From positions 42,186,401 through 42,250,400 of the forward strand of contig OY754465.1 of assembly GCA_963575645.1 (NCBI GenBank): a stretch of DNA of 64,000 nt, read 5' to 3'. The stretch is from Xanthostigma xanthostigma (lineage: Eukaryota; Arthropoda; Insecta; Raphidioptera; Raphidiidae). The translations under genes were made by a program, and so were the position numbers. Under the pieces are notes generated by a model. The model was not told the DNA's origin. It made no database searches and worked only from the letters and a program-made list of their open reading frames with translations. Position 1 is the first letter of the stretch; the number at the start of each line of letters is the position of its first letter. Below, one piece after another: positions 21,779 through 33,630 of the stretch.

Positions 21779-22559
21779 GTATAGACTATAGATTAATAGT
21801 TTCAGCCCTAGAAAGGGATTAGGCAACGTGTGCGCGAGATCTGGATGGAGAGAAAGAAAATGCGACTTGTTCTGACGTTTCAATGCAATGAAATATTGAA
21901 CGTATATATGTAAATACATCTGTGGGCTTTCATACAAGATCCGTTTAGACTGTCATAACGATTCTACGCCGATGATATATCGTTAAAATGTTCTGATTGA
22001 TGTACAAATTGAATTTTTTGTTGTTACTTCATAGAAATGTACTAACTATATATTTGGGTATAGGTAAATATCTATTATTTATTGACATTTTAAATTTTAT
22101 TTTAAATGTCACTTTTTCATAACAAATTTGTTTGAATTTGCAATATGTATGAAAATAATATTTTGTTGAAGTGAAACTTCTCATACGACACCTCACTGAT
22201 TTAGGGCAGTAAAATGAATGAACGAAAAACACTGACACAAATTAGTGACGACGAATCCGTATAAATGCAATATAATCAACGACCAAATGGTAATTGTATC
22301 TCATACGTAAATGCAGTTATTATGTTAAAAGTTGTGACATTATATTACGCGAGGGTCAGCGAGGTTGTCACACGAGTCTTAATAACATTACTAATGAACT
22401 CATAAGTTTATGTGATCAGATCTTAAGTTCGATGGTCTGAAACATTAGTAAACAAACTTAAAAGAATAAAAATAATGTTAAATAGAACAATAAGCAAGCT
22501 AAAATAAAAGCTAATGATGAATTACTTTTAAAATCAAATAATTTTTCCAAAACAGTCTG
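21779..22559. other. no gene seen
   Basis: AT-rich spacer; the minus-strand frame at 22029-22238 has no domain. Confidence 0.5.
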
Positions 22560-22895
22560 GAACTTAATAAATAAAATTCCAGCCAATTGGGAGACGGGAC
22601 TATTCCAACTTCAAAATGTTGACATTTGTAATGGTATAAAAAGAAAATAAAATTTCTGATATTGCGTGAGGTGACGCGGGTAATGGCTGGTATTCAATAT
22701 GATATTTGCTATTCGTTGCCATGGGTACCTACATAATATGTTCTACGTCATGTAAAAATTAATCAAAGGATGCTTAACTAGGTTTTTTCTGACAGATCTA
22801 CCAAACAAAAGAGCAGCTGATTTTTTATTTGTTTTCAAAATATTTCCAAAACTATAAAGTTTAGAAAAAAAAATTTAACGTAACTTTCTTGAAAA
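22560..22895 (-). repeat. family Q repeat, 3' half
   Basis: CCAGCCAATTGGGAGACGGG, CTTCAAAATGTTGACA, TTCTGATATTGCGTGAGGTG, GATCTACCAAACAAAAG and TTTCCAAAACTATAAAGTTT match the forward copies at 41330 and 43250 in reverse. Confidence 0.75.
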
Positions 22896-23263
22896 AATAA
22901 ATAGAACAATAAGCCGTTATGAAAAGTACCTATACCATTATTATATAAAAATTCGCATTCTCTCTATATAATATTAGTATAGATGTGAACTACTAAACGA
23001 AATAAACTGGTTTTTTGAACTAGTTGACATAGTCTACGACTTCGTTTAGTTGATGCTAAAATAGTTAATAATAATAATTTCACAATATAAGTGAACTATC
23101 ACCAGAGCCGAATAAACAATGCCAATTCAGTTACGAATATATAGACATACACTAATATTATTCATTGCTTAGGTGTAAGCATTGACAAATGTCTTCACTT
23201 CGAAATCTCTTGTCTGAGAGTGTACACAGTCTACTGGAGTTGTGAATATTCAACTTCTCTATT
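22896..23263. other. no gene seen
   Basis: AT-rich spacer. Confidence 0.5.
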
Positions 23264-23440
23264 AGTAAGGATGACCAAAGAGATAATAATAGACAATGGA
23301 ACACTAAAAGGTCAGTCTGATCGAACTTTTTAAACTTAAGATTATTACCCTAGTAAGGATGACCAATAAGATAATAAAAGACAATGAAACACTGAAAAAT
23401 CAGTCTGATCGAAATTTTTAAACTTAAGATTATTAACCCT
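23264..23440. repeat. 88-bp direct tandem duplication
   Basis: AGTAAGGATGACCAAAGAGA (23264) and AGTAAGGATGACCAATAAGA (23352) begin two copies that continue through CAGTCTGATCGAA.TTTTTA and AAACTTAAGATTATTA. A handful of substitutions separate them. Confidence 0.9.
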
Positions 23441-24313
23441 ATCTTAAAAAAATAATGCGTATTTCCCATGTCTAACACAATAACAGACACCAGTGGCACT
23501 ATTATCTACTATTTACCATATACCACTTTACCATTATTTTTTAACATCTTTATACTTTAATTTAGTTATTAGCAATTAGGAAATTAAGATACTAAACCTG
23601 TGTTTGTGTGGTTTGTGTGCTATCATAAACAGAAAATCAAATTCGATAAAAAACATTAAATATAGGACGAAAAGAAAGGATTTTTCTTTGCACATTTCAG
23701 TACTAATTTCTGATTGGTATAATGTTTATAACGTCTGTGTATTTCTGTATTCGAAAATAAATCGGAAAAATTTTGATATAAAATCAAAGAATATTAATGT
23801 CTCAAAAAATATTTAAAAAACATCCTGAACAGAGTTTAGAAACTATTCTGAAAAAGTTTCGAAAATAGTAATTTCCGAACATGCCCCAAAAGTGTTCACG
23901 AAAAACAGCCGGAATTGTGTACCAAAAGGCAAAATTAGATAAGAGAATTTGCCAAAATGGCTACAATGCAAAACAGAAAAATATTGATCGTAAAATTTAA
24001 AAAAAATATTTTTTGTACGATCCCCTATGAAATAGTAATTTTTCATGTCTGTATAGCGGTTGAAAAATGACCCATTTTCGCACTAATGCGCAAAGTAACA
24101 CAAAAGTAATTCGATTTTATCAATCCATTAGTGACGACTTATTCAATACAGATGTGATCGTTTTCGCGTTTACTAATGTATTTGTTAGCTTAGACATGGG
24201 CAGAATTGAAAACCAGTCTTTTAGACTGAATTCCATACCCTTTTGTAAATTTTTATAAAATAATTTCTGCAATAAATATGTTTATTATTATTATTATTAT
24301 TGTCAGTTGCCAT
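23441..24313. other. no gene seen; TTA microsatellite
   Basis: A TTA trinucleotide run lies at about 24282-24300. Frames at 23604, 23843 (minus) and 24067 are AT-driven and carry no domain. Confidence 0.45.
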
Positions 24314-24525
24314 CATAGAGATATAATTAACTAGACTAGTGCGTATGCTTGCCATAAGTGAAAGTGTCCTCAGTTAAGAAAGAGAACGCTGCAGAAAACC
24401 AGAAATTTGTTTAGTCAAATCAGCATTGTTTTGCATCATTAGTTACCATAGAGATATATATGTTCTCTCTCTTAATTGCAGACACTTTCACTGCTCTCTC
24501 GCGCACTCTGTGTAATATCTCTATG
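24314..24525. mobile_element. hAT-like MITE family C, copy 2
   Basis: Ends CATAGAGATAT and ATATCTCTATG; flanks GTTGCCAT (24306-24313) and GTTTCCAT (24526-24533) match at 7 of 8. A further CCATAGAGATAT inside (about 24447) gives a nested inverted pair. Confidence 0.82.
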
Positions 24526-24533
24526 GTTTCCAT

Positions 24534-25515
24534 TTATATTCATGTGAGCAAAAGAGACAGCAAGGTAGACGTTGCCACCATAAACAGTTCCCGTATGATT
24601 GCAATATGGTCAAACTGAATTTATAAAAACTATTACAACTATATTTATTATGATGTGAAAATCAAGTATTAGTTGGGAAGTACGTTAAAAAATGTAGTAT
24701 GTATCTCGATTGAAATGCTTCTATGAGTCTGTTAAAACTGGCTAATCGCTCATTGTAACGATCTCACATATACTATTTTTATAATGAAAAATTGTCTTGA
24801 AAAATATGTGTTCTTTCAACCCTGCCTAAATACGAGCATATACTGAGACTTATAGCTTCTGAAACTACCAATTTGCATATTTGCGGTTGCTATGTGGAAG
24901 GTTCTAATACTAACGTCACTGCATTGTGTTGTATAGACAACAATGAGTTTTGTATAATTCAGTTGGATTTCCATATGAAATTGTTTACTCAACCAACTTT
25001 GGTTGTTCGGCGACCCTTACAACTGAAACTAAAGTTTTAACGGATTTATCTTGTCGGTCTATTAATAAATTAATAACATCGTATACCTACCCATAACTGA
25101 AACAGTGTGAATCGGCCTTTTTTTGTATCGCGTTGTCTAACTTCCAATTTAAGATGTTACATAATTAAAATGTTGAATAGGTAATGCTTTCGTTGTACCA
25201 ATATTTGATCAGTTAAAAATAATTAATTAGTGAATAGTGAAGAAGTATATTATGTTAAAATTATAAAAAGTTAAGCACACGGGCTTATTAAAATTAATAA
25301 GTATTTTCGATAGAGTGTTATTTACAAATAAGTATAATGTGACTTCTGAACCTGACTTGTGATTTTAACTATTCGAAATTAATTTATATATTATTTTTTA
25401 TTTATTATTGTCTGCAAAGTATTTTCGTTATCTGTAAAGCCAATATATATTAGATATCGTGTCCATCGAGTTAATAATTTATAAGAAAAATCGTAGGACT
25501 ATAATAATTATAATA
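24534..25515. other. no gene seen
   Basis: AT-rich spacer. Confidence 0.5.
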
Positions 25516-26110
25516 CAGTGTAAACTCTATATAGCGAAATTTAAGGAACCGTGTATTTTATTGCGTTATAAAGAGTTTTCCTTTGACTAAATTAACTGAA
25601 AAAACATTTATATAACAAAATTATAATCTTCAAATCTTTGATTAACGTCTGATTAGAACTCTTCAATAAATAAAATTATCGACCAATTTTTCAGACAATA
25701 TATTAACAAATCCGAATTGAAACGTTAATGTATTAATTTTATATTTTTTGTTAATATATTGTCTGAAAAATTGGTCGATAATTTTATTTATTGAAAAATT
25801 ATAATCTGTTAACTTTGTCGCTAAATTCCAGCATTTTATAACTGTTTCTTTCGTTGTATTTTTTTCATATCGTGGAATATAGTGGGATTATATTCGTTAA
25901 ATAAAAAAAAATGTTTCTAATAAATTTGCGGCATGCAGAGCTTGTTGGGGTCTAAATAATGACGAATTGTTTCGCTATTGAGAGTGTTTGTTACGTTATA
26001 TAAAGTGTTTCAATATATGGATAATAATGTAAACCAAACAATCCTTAGCAATATCTACGTTTTAAGGAGTTTTTCGTTAAATAGAAATTCGCTATATAGA
26101 GTTTACACTG
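25516..26110. mobile_element. Tigger/pogo-like element, 595 bp
   Basis: CAGTGTAAACTCTATATAGC and GCTATATAGAGTTTACACTG are a perfect 20-bp inverted pair, between TA dinucleotides (25514-25515, 26111-26112). Same family as 14732-15528. A family A foldback (25636-25800) sits inside. A frameshifted transposase tail remains on the minus strand at about 25880-25935. Confidence 0.9.
25636..25800. mobile_element. family A foldback, best complete copy
   Basis: Left: ATCTTTGATTAACGTCTGAT, TAGAACTCTTCAATAAATAA, AATTATCGACCAATTTTTCA, GACAATATATTAAC. The inner 50 bp of this return inverted on the right (GTTAATATATTGTCTGAAAA, ATTGGTCGATAATTTTATTT, ATTGAA). The loop is short and contains GAATTGAAACGTTAATG. 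Nested in a pogo-like element. Other copies or arms: 1820, 2757, 9407, 38775, 46508, 51379, 56755, 57610 and 57775. Confidence 0.8.
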
Positions 26111-26112
26111 TA

Positions 26113-26994
26113 ATTAAAATCGAAGGTAATGACCTTTAGTGTTTACAATAATTCATCGATAGATGGCATTAGAAAGGATTTTTTTTTGGTAAATTTCGGT
26201 TACCTAATGCCTATTCAATCTTACAACAAGCAAAAACATGCTAGAGATTTTTTGGTAGTTTTCTTCATTTTGCGTTTGTTTCTACTAAAATTTTGTGATG
26301 TGTATTATTCGTTAGTTTATTTTATAGTTTATTTCTTATTCGTTTTTTTAGTTAGCAGTGAAGCCATTTATTTTCTTGCAATTAGTGCTTTGTGTATGTA
26401 TAATTAATTTCTAATAGTGCTTTATAATTAAAAAATTAAATTAGGTATGTGCTGAACAATATTTGCAGTGTAATATTACGACTGTAGCCAGCGTACTACG
26501 TATTTTAATTAGTTAACAAAGCAACAAATCTGGTAAGTTTTTTTTTATAATTAATTAGCGGTATTTTATTAGACTTAAAACAATGTGTGCAGACACCGTC
26601 GCTCACAAGTATTTCAATTTTTAATCACAAGGTGCTGTTTTGAAAAAAAAATTGCTGTGGAGTAGCCACTTTGGAAGTGGTTCTTTTATTTTGAACATTA
26701 AGTGTTTTTTTCGTTAGAACTCATAAGTTTTGAGATATTTAGAGAAAACAATATTTTTAATAATTGGAGCTAAAGCGCTTGATTGAAGTTTAAGGCACTT
26801 TTTGGGATAGAGTTAAGTGAAAATATGAAATGAGTGTACTCATTTTCTTCAGAATTTCAAGCTCTACAATATTTGTATAGACAGTGTTTCCGATAGCGTT
26901 GATTGTTTTTCAGATATTGTTATGTTAATCTGAACGCGTGTTTTCTGAGAATAAATCTGCACGCTGCGGCCTATTCCCACCTAATAAGCCAAGA
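26113..26994. other. no gene seen
   Basis: The 92-codon frame at 26129-26407 is Phe/Tyr/Leu-rich from T-rich DNA and shows no domain. Nothing else supported. Confidence 0.45.
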
Positions 26995-27481
26995 GCTGAT
27001 GACGAATTTAGCTTGTGTATTTTAGGCAAGTTGAAATAATAAAAAAAGCAGTATTTTATCAATGGGTGAATCTGGAATCGCGAAGCGTTTGCGGTTATTT
27101 AATTTATCAATTAATATGCCCAAAAAAAGTCTCGATAAAAAAAGTCTTATGCGTAGCCATAGCTCGAGAGAGAGAGAGAGTTTATCGAGATGGTTTTATT
27201 TTCTGCGTAGGTATATTAATTAAATTTCAGGGGCTCAGACTATACTTTAAAATGGACAAAATAGTCTGGGATTTTTATTTTTGGATTATATAAATGCTAA
27301 AATAAAATATAAAAAAAAATTCAAAGATTCTAAATCATATTTTTTTGAAAATGCCATATGCTGGGCAGAAGCAAAATAACCGCTCTGCCAGACTCGCGAT
27401 TCCAGATTCACCCATTGAGAAAATACTTTTTTTTTATTATTTCAACTTTCCTAAAATACATACCCCAAATTCGTCGTCAGC
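26995..27481. repeat. foldback element, 487 bp, about 88-bp arms
   Basis: Left arm GCTGATGACGAATTTAG, GCAAGTTGAAATAATAAAAA, TCAATGGGTGAATCTGGAAT, CGCGA; right arm TCGCGATTCCAGATTCACCC, ATTGAG, TTATTATTTCAACTTTC, CCAAATTCGTCGTCAGC. The interior has a short GAGA run (27163-27179). The 92-codon frame at 27015 crosses it and is incidental. Confidence 0.8.
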
Positions 27482-28496
27482 CCTCCGTCTATAACAGGAG
27501 AGCGAAAACAGTATATTGGTTTCTGACCTAAGCTGACGAAATTTACAGCTTTTCCCTTACTAATCTCGAATTCAACTCCTGAAATGCTTAACTATAAAGG
27601 GTCTAGTTTTTATTTTTTTCCAAAAACAAATTTAAATTCACATGCTTAAAGTTATATGAGCGAAAACACTATTTTGTCGGTCGAGTTTGGCAATGCAAGT
27701 CGAGTGTCTTTTTTGGAATGATTTAAATGGTTTTGAAATGAACTGTTCATTCTGTCAGTCACAACCGTTAAAATGATATTATTTATCCAGCACCTGTATG
27801 CAAGTGATCGAAATCATTTTATCTTAAAAGACTCGGATTTACTTGCATTTACTTCTTTTCAAGCGAATACTTAAATCCAATTTTTCAGTCAGAGCGTTGT
27901 CTATTGAATTTATCCGTTTGTTGTCATTCATCGAAGCCACTTCAAGTTACTCAATGCAAAATGCATAAAATAAATGAAAATCGATTTTAACGCTTTCTGC
28001 AGAAATATACTATTTAATATATCCTTTTTATGGTGTGGGTACCTTTGAAAAGAACTTTCATAAAAGAAAAGTCAATTTTTATTTTTCTTATTTAAAAGGT
28101 GACACGCCGTTCAGAATTGTAATGAAAAACAAGCGATTTCAAAAAAGGGGTTATCAACTAGTCTTTTTAAGTTTGTTTAGCCAACTTATCAAGAAATTAG
28201 CCGATTTATTTTATTGAATATTTACGAGTCGGTACCATATTTTTTTAATCGGTTCAGTAGTTTTTAAAGGATGTTCAATAAGAAGTTTTTTTTAATATGA
28301 CACTCCATATCTCCAGAATTTGACAACCGATTTTGACGATTCTTCTTCTATTTAATAGACCATACTTTCGGGGTATCCTCACCCAACATTTACTTAAATC
28401 GGCTCAGCAGTTTAGTAATAGAATATTAAGGACGAAGGCGGCTATTAACGTGCGAACTATAATATGTACATATTGCAAGGCCATTAAAAAGTAAAA
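27482..28496. other. no gene; retroposon-tail-like string
   Basis: 28310-28430 holds ACTCCATATCTCCAGAATTT...ACCGATTTTGACGATTC and AAATCGGCTCAGCAGTT, as in 3' parts of insect non-LTR elements. No coding remnant. Confidence 0.45.
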
Positions 28497-28680
28497 AATT
28501 AAAAAAAAATAACTTCCTGCAAAAAATACTAAAAGCGTAAAATAATAGAGTTTTGAGGTCGACGTCAATTTCAAGAAATACATAAAAAGTTAGAGCATTA
28601 AATTGCCACCAACCTCAAAACTTTATTATCTTATTAGCTTTTTAGTTACCTTTTTTTGAAGGAGGTTCAACTTTTTTAAT
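28497..28680. repeat. foldback element, copy 2 of the 8930 family
   Basis: Left AACTTCCTGCAAAAAATACT, AAAAGCGTAAAATAATAGAG, TTTTGAGGTCG; right AACCTCAAAACTTTATTATC, TTATTAGCTTTTTAGTTACC, TTTTTTTGAAGGAGGTT. Diverged relative to copy 1. Confidence 0.65.
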
Positions 28681-29648
28681 AGTTTTTTTTATAAATCAAA
28701 AATAATTTTATTAATTAAAATTTGATGTAATAACTATAGTAATAAATTTACAAAAAAATATTCTAACTTAATTTCAAATATTATCAGACTTTATCTTTTT
28801 AATTTTTTTTTTGTCGAATACGGTGATTAGATGGATTGATGATAGATTATTATCGACGCTTAAGACAGCTGAGATCATTAACGTAAACATAATTCTTATA
28901 TGAAAAAGTTCATGGAATTTACCAGCGATACTGTAACGATATTGTTACATGTATAAAATATTCAAAAGAATTGTATATTACTAATGCCAGTGATGTTGAG
29001 CGTCTATAATATACAATCTAATCTCTGAAACTCGATCCGATTAAGCCACCAAAATCAATAGATATGGTGTCCTTACGTAATATTTGAACACATAGGCAGA
29101 TACATACACACAACTGCCATGCGAAAAACCATTTTTATTTTGCATATTCATCACCATAGTTTCATTTTTTTACGAACATGGTACTAAAATAAACGAAGAA
29201 ATGAGAAAAAAGTATTGCTAATTTTTAGATTTTGTAACTAGAAATTCACAAAGAATTGTAATCATTTTAGAACATTTTTCTTTAAATTTATGCCGTTATA
29301 ATTGAATTAAGTGTAGAATGAAAAGATATATTTCATGAGATATGTCAGCTGCTGTCTGTACTATTACTTCATATTGTTATATAATGTGAATTATTAAAAG
29401 TTCCACTTTTCCTGGAATACCTACGTAAATATTTCATAAACGCAATTATGGAAATTTAACTAAATAATTGGATATACGTTTATTTCGACGCTTAAAAACT
29501 GAATATTGATTTTGAAATAAATTTTTAATCAAAGTTGTATTTTTAGTAGTTGCTATTTTGCACTCCAGACGATATATAGAGGTGATTTTTAAGTTGATTC
29601 TTTTTTGAGGTCGGTCCTGGCGTTATGTTGTGTCACTATGGAAATATG
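28681..29648. other. no gene seen
   Basis: AT-rich spacer. Confidence 0.5.
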
Positions 29649-29830
29649 TTATGTCATTATCAGATATTGTTCAAAGTTGTCCCCGTTTTGTTGGACACAA
29701 AGATGCGTGCGTCGTAGCCGTGCTTCTGTCCATGCTTGAAGTAGCGATAAGGGCCTTCTGCGAATTATTTCGGATGCATTTCCGATTCGCGCTATAATAT
29801 CTTCGCATGTATTAATCCAACTTTTGAATT
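29649..29830 (-). pseudogene. DDE transposase C-terminal fragment
   Basis: Minus strand reads FKSWINTCEDIIARIGNASE, IIRRRPLSLLQAWTEARLRR, THLCVQQNGDNFEQYLIMT, stop at 29649-29651. The RR...LC(I/V)..NG..FEQ(L/Y)L ending is the characteristic C-terminus of a group of insect IS630/Tc1-mariner-related transposases. The frame closes upstream at about 29831, so only this tail remains and the catalytic DDE residues are gone. A second tail of the same kind, inside recognisable TIRs, lies at 53837-53974. No matching TIRs were found around this copy. Confidence 0.7.
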
Positions 29831-31558
29831 AATTAAAAAAAAATTACATTTAATAAGTTTTGAGCGACTGTTTCTCTCTTATTTTTATATATTTATTTTA
29901 TTTATAATGTATCCTAAGGCTAATACATTTCGATATCTCTCAAACCTTTTTCATACTTAGCATGCATATTGAAAAAGATCATGCTGTGATTTCAATAAGT
30001 ACAAGGTTACATGTGTATCTCTTGGATTAGAAATTGTATCCGTTTAAAATTTCAAGAAAGTTTTAATATCCATAGTTTCTAAACAAAAACTGATTCATAC
30101 GTTTGAGTGTGCTTTAGTTTTTCTTTTTTTTAATATTCAGTTCGCAAAGTTAATAAAATATTTTATTTTTGCCATTTTTTAATCCCTCTCAAAACTTTTC
30201 AAACTTGTGCTTACATTACTTCTAGTTAAGAAGTCATGTCAGTTTAAAGTTTTCCAAAACTGGCAAAAAATCTTTCGTGGCTTCTAAAGTTTAATGTATT
30301 AGAGAAATGTTCACTCGATGAACTCTATTTAGTATATAATATATAATTATGTATAATGTACCTATCCATCTTAGTTCTTATGTATATAAATAAATTATAC
30401 GTATATATTGGAGGAAATATTGATTAGTGATGAACAGGCCAGTGAGAAGTGATGTTTGACATTTCTGTATAGTATTGCCAATAAAAAGTGGAAAATTGTA
30501 TTTTACTATTTCATTTATCATAGCAATAAGAGATATAAATCGAGGATCAACATTCAAGTTCAATTTTATGGTTTAAAAATATCTATTGTTAAAATCGCAA
30601 TCAAAAAATAGTTTCTGATATCTGCCATAATGTTATCTTTGTGAATGCCAAATCAGTTTATTAATTTGTTTATTAGTACACTCTTCCTGTTAAATTAGTT
30701 ATTGACTCTTTATGAATACGACCCATAGAATGTTTTTATAGAAATATTTAAAAACTTTTATTATTCTAGAATAGGAGAAAAATAGGGAGGGGTAGAGAAG
30801 GAGAGTATAAATTATTTTCGACAGCTGACGTATAAGTCATATTAGAATAAAGTCTTCAATTATACTATTATAATGGCATATTGGGGTCTTAACTATTTTT
30901 GATGGAAGTTCGCTTTTGAAGTTGGCGAAACTTTTCCCGCCGGATAAATTTTAACGGTGTCTCAAGGTTCAATCTTTCTACGTCTACTTCAGGTCTACAA
31001 TTAATCAAAAAGTGATTTTCTTTTCCTTTCGTTTATTATCTACTAGCAAAAACAAAACATTTAACAACGTAGGTACCCATTAAATACTTAAATTACTTCA
31101 ATATCTTATTATTTGTAATGTATATTTTTTCGTGATTATCACTTGTAATACAAAAAACATACCAACCTATTATTAATCAAACCATAATAAAGTTTTATAA
31201 ATTGAAATCCGTAAATAAATTGTCTGATGATAAGACTGGAAAATAGAGCTACATCATATTGAGCACTCCATATTGAAGTATAAAGCGTGCACGTGATATG
31301 TATGTACCTACAGTAACTGTGATCAAAATTCAAAACCGCTTATGCTTAGTTTTTGGCTGTTTTATGTCAAACGTCAATATTTTTGGAGTTGCAATGGTCA
31401 CGTTGTGAGGTGATCACAAATAAAAAGTATAGAAATTAGGAATTTTAGGAATGTTAGATTCCAGCGTGACGTCACTTCGCCTATAAATTACCTTTATGTT
31501 GTGCTGTGTGTTATTTTGAAGTTATTTTAAGTTATTATCACGCACAAATTAGTAACGG
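29831..31558. other. no gene seen
   Basis: AT-rich, 1.7 kb. Frames at 30378 and 31139 (minus) have no domain. 30900-30960 is slightly less AT-rich (GGCGAAACTTTTCCCGCCGG) but not coding in any frame I could follow. Confidence 0.45.
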
Positions 31559-31972
31559 GAATTTGGACAAAAAACTTTTATTATTTAATGTTCATCTAAT
31601 TATTGTACAACGTTTCGTTAAGTATCTTAACTTTTTCAAGTACTCAGTTAAGATACGTTGTACAACAATCAAATGAACATCATATTAATATTATAAATGC
31701 GAATGTAAGTTTGTTTGTTACGCTTTCACGCAAAAACTACTTAACCGATCATCATGAAACTTTGCACATACACTCTTGAAGGTATTAGAAGTAACATAGG
31801 ATACTTTTTATTAAAAAAAAATAAAAATTTTTTACGAAAAATAAGAAAATTGTTTGTCAAAATATGTGCAATACCTCAACCCCTGATATGCATGTCAAAA
31901 GTCGATTTCCATCTTAATCGCGGGCGTAGCCGCGGGTAGCGGCTAGTTAAATAATAAAAGTTTTTTGTTCAA
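31559..31972. repeat. palindromic repeat split by a Helitron
   Basis: GGACAAAAAACTTTTATTAT (31565-31584) is mirrored by ATAATAAAAGTTTTTTGTTC (31951-31970). An inner palindrome, ATGTTCAT...TTGTACAACG...GTATCTTAAC against GTTAAGATAC.GTTGTACAA...ATGAACAT, spans 31588-31680. The Helitron at 31680-31946 separates the outer arms. Confidence 0.65.
31680..31946 (+). mobile_element. non-autonomous Helitron, 267 bp
   Basis: 5' end TCATATTAATATTATAAATG then GCGAATG..GTTTGTTTGTTACGC TTTCACGCAAAAACTAC. 3' end GCGGGCGTAGCCGCGGG hairpin (CGCGG/CCGCG stem) followed by GCGGCTAG^T. These ends are those of very abundant Helitrons in Lepidoptera and some other insects. Host bases give T^TC and CTAG^T. A 61-codon frame at 31754 is incidental. 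Confidence 0.85.
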
Positions 31973-32330
31973 CTTACGAGATTTTGTCTTTTGACCATAC
32001 ACGTGTATGTTTGATACATATAGAATGTATATCACGATGAAGTATCTCATTAAGGCATTAATTATGTATCAAGGATAGGTACTACCACCTTCAACCCTTA
32101 AGCAGCATACAACATATTGAACCTGTAAACTATATACATTAAGTACATAATACTTACATACACAGACTGTCAATATTATGTGTGCATATAACATTTGGAT
32201 ACCCTCGAGAATTTACTGTTGATGTCTCACTACAATTTCATAATAAAAAATGACCGTGTATTTTACACTACACACTATTGAAGTAAAATTGGTATACTTG
32301 TAAACAAACAAAAAAGAAAAAACGCAAGAC
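31973..32330. other. no gene seen
   Basis: AT-rich spacer. Confidence 0.5.
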
Positions 32331-32408
32331 GATCGTTTCGGACAATCAGTCCATCTTCAGGAGTACAGACATATACTGTACTCCTGAAGATTTGTTCGAA
32401 ACGTTTTT
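32331..32408. repeat. palindrome with two CTGAAGA...CGAAACG motifs
   Basis: CGTTTCGGACAATCAGTCC, ATCTTCAGGAGTACA faces TGTACTCCTGAAGAT, TTGTTCGAAACG. On the minus strand the left motif reads CTGAAGATGGACTGATTGTC then CGAAACG, with a GGAC/GTCC stem. See the hammerhead-like finding. Confidence 0.6.
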
Positions 32409-32698
32409 TTTGCGCAGTGAAAAGGGAAGGGCGTTTGCGGGGAGTTCTTTAAAAACCAATTACGAAATCGTGTATACAAAGTGAGATAGTGATACAGTAA
32501 TTCTACACCAGTTGCTATGACGTGTAATTGTGATTTCTGATTTGTTAGATTAAAAAAATTACAGTGAAAGACGAAAAGTTTTAATGTATTTTTGAGAAAA
32601 CTTGTAAATAATAGTTTTTTTTTGGAACGTCAAATTTTAGCGTTTTCTATGACTTAAAAAAAGTCATAATTTGGACAAATCGAGTTATCGAACTGGAC
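32409..32698 (-). mobile_element. family B element, truncated copy
   Basis: CAGTGAAAAGGGAAGGGCGT, GGGGAGTTCTTTAAA, TACAGTAATTCTACACCAGT, TTTTTTTTGGAACGTC and ATCGAGTTATCGAACTGGAC run in reverse order to 7737-8252. The distal end is lost at the palindrome. Confidence 0.7.
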
Positions 32699-33088
32699 CC
32701 TCCTTGAACTTGCATGGAGTTATTAATTGCATATTATCCGGACAAAAGTTTTAATATAATTCTAAATTAATAATTTGATACTAAACCTAGATAATCTTGG
32801 CAGTTAATTGTCTTCAACAGTGTTTTGTTTCTTATTGCATGATTAGTAAACTTGACGCATCCTTTTTTAGTCTTTTACAATCTGTTTAGATGTTCTAAAG
32901 AAGAACTAATTCGTTTAGTTTCGTTTTTGTTTGGATTAGAAACATGCTTTTGTTTCACGTTCATTGACCCAAGGCTACTAACCTAATTAACTCCACTTGA
33001 CAATAATCAACTGCTTATACTTTTGAAGTGTTTAGCGTCGTTTTACAGGATTCATTTTCTTTGAAAACGATTTCAAATATATTACAAC
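32699..33088. other. no gene seen
   Basis: AT-rich spacer. Confidence 0.5.
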
Positions 33089-33622
33089 CAGCGTTGCCAG
33101 TTTTTTTTTGCTAAGTCGGGATTTTGGAACAGCGGGATTCTTTCGTCGAAAGCGGGACATAGAAAAAAGCGTATATAATCAGAAGTTTTCAAATACCTAT
33201 TTATCTTTTTATTTGAATTAAAATTACGTTTACGTGACAATAGATAGCAAAAATAGCCATAGAAAATGTATTTTAATAAAAATATAATTTTTTAAATCAG
33301 ATTTACCCTATCGTTAAATAGTTGAGTCTTATTAGGCTTCAGAATAAAAAAAAAAAAAAACAAATCAAAATCAAAAAAATTTTATTCATTAGAAAAATAT
33401 GGCGTTTCAAACAATAGTCTGTGGAGTGAGTGTTACAAATTGCAACTTACAATAAGAGAGTAATTATTTATAAGAATTACTAATTCATGATATTTCTGTG
33501 AAGATTTAACTTCTTTTAAAGTTATCCCCGAAAAGCGGGACTGAGCCTGTCCCGCGCGGGACATTTAATTTTGATTTAAAAATCGGGACGTCCCGCCAAA
33601 ATCGGGACGTCTGGCAACGTTG
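33089..33622. mobile_element. hAT element, 534 bp
   Basis: Ends CAGCGTTGCCAG and CTGGCAACGTTG. Flanks ATTACAAC (33081-33088) and ATCACAAC (33623-33630) match at 7 of 8. Subterminal CGGGATTTTGG and CCAAAATCGGGACGT strings are inverted as well. A run of about 15 A lies near 33349. No transposase. Confidence 0.88.
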
Positions 33623-33630
33623 ATCACAAC

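Noticed and set aside
26129..26407. 92-codon hydrophobic frame that could be a membrane protein
   Set aside because: Phe, Leu, Tyr and Val dominate because the DNA is T-rich; no charge pattern, no Kozak context and no homolog recognised.
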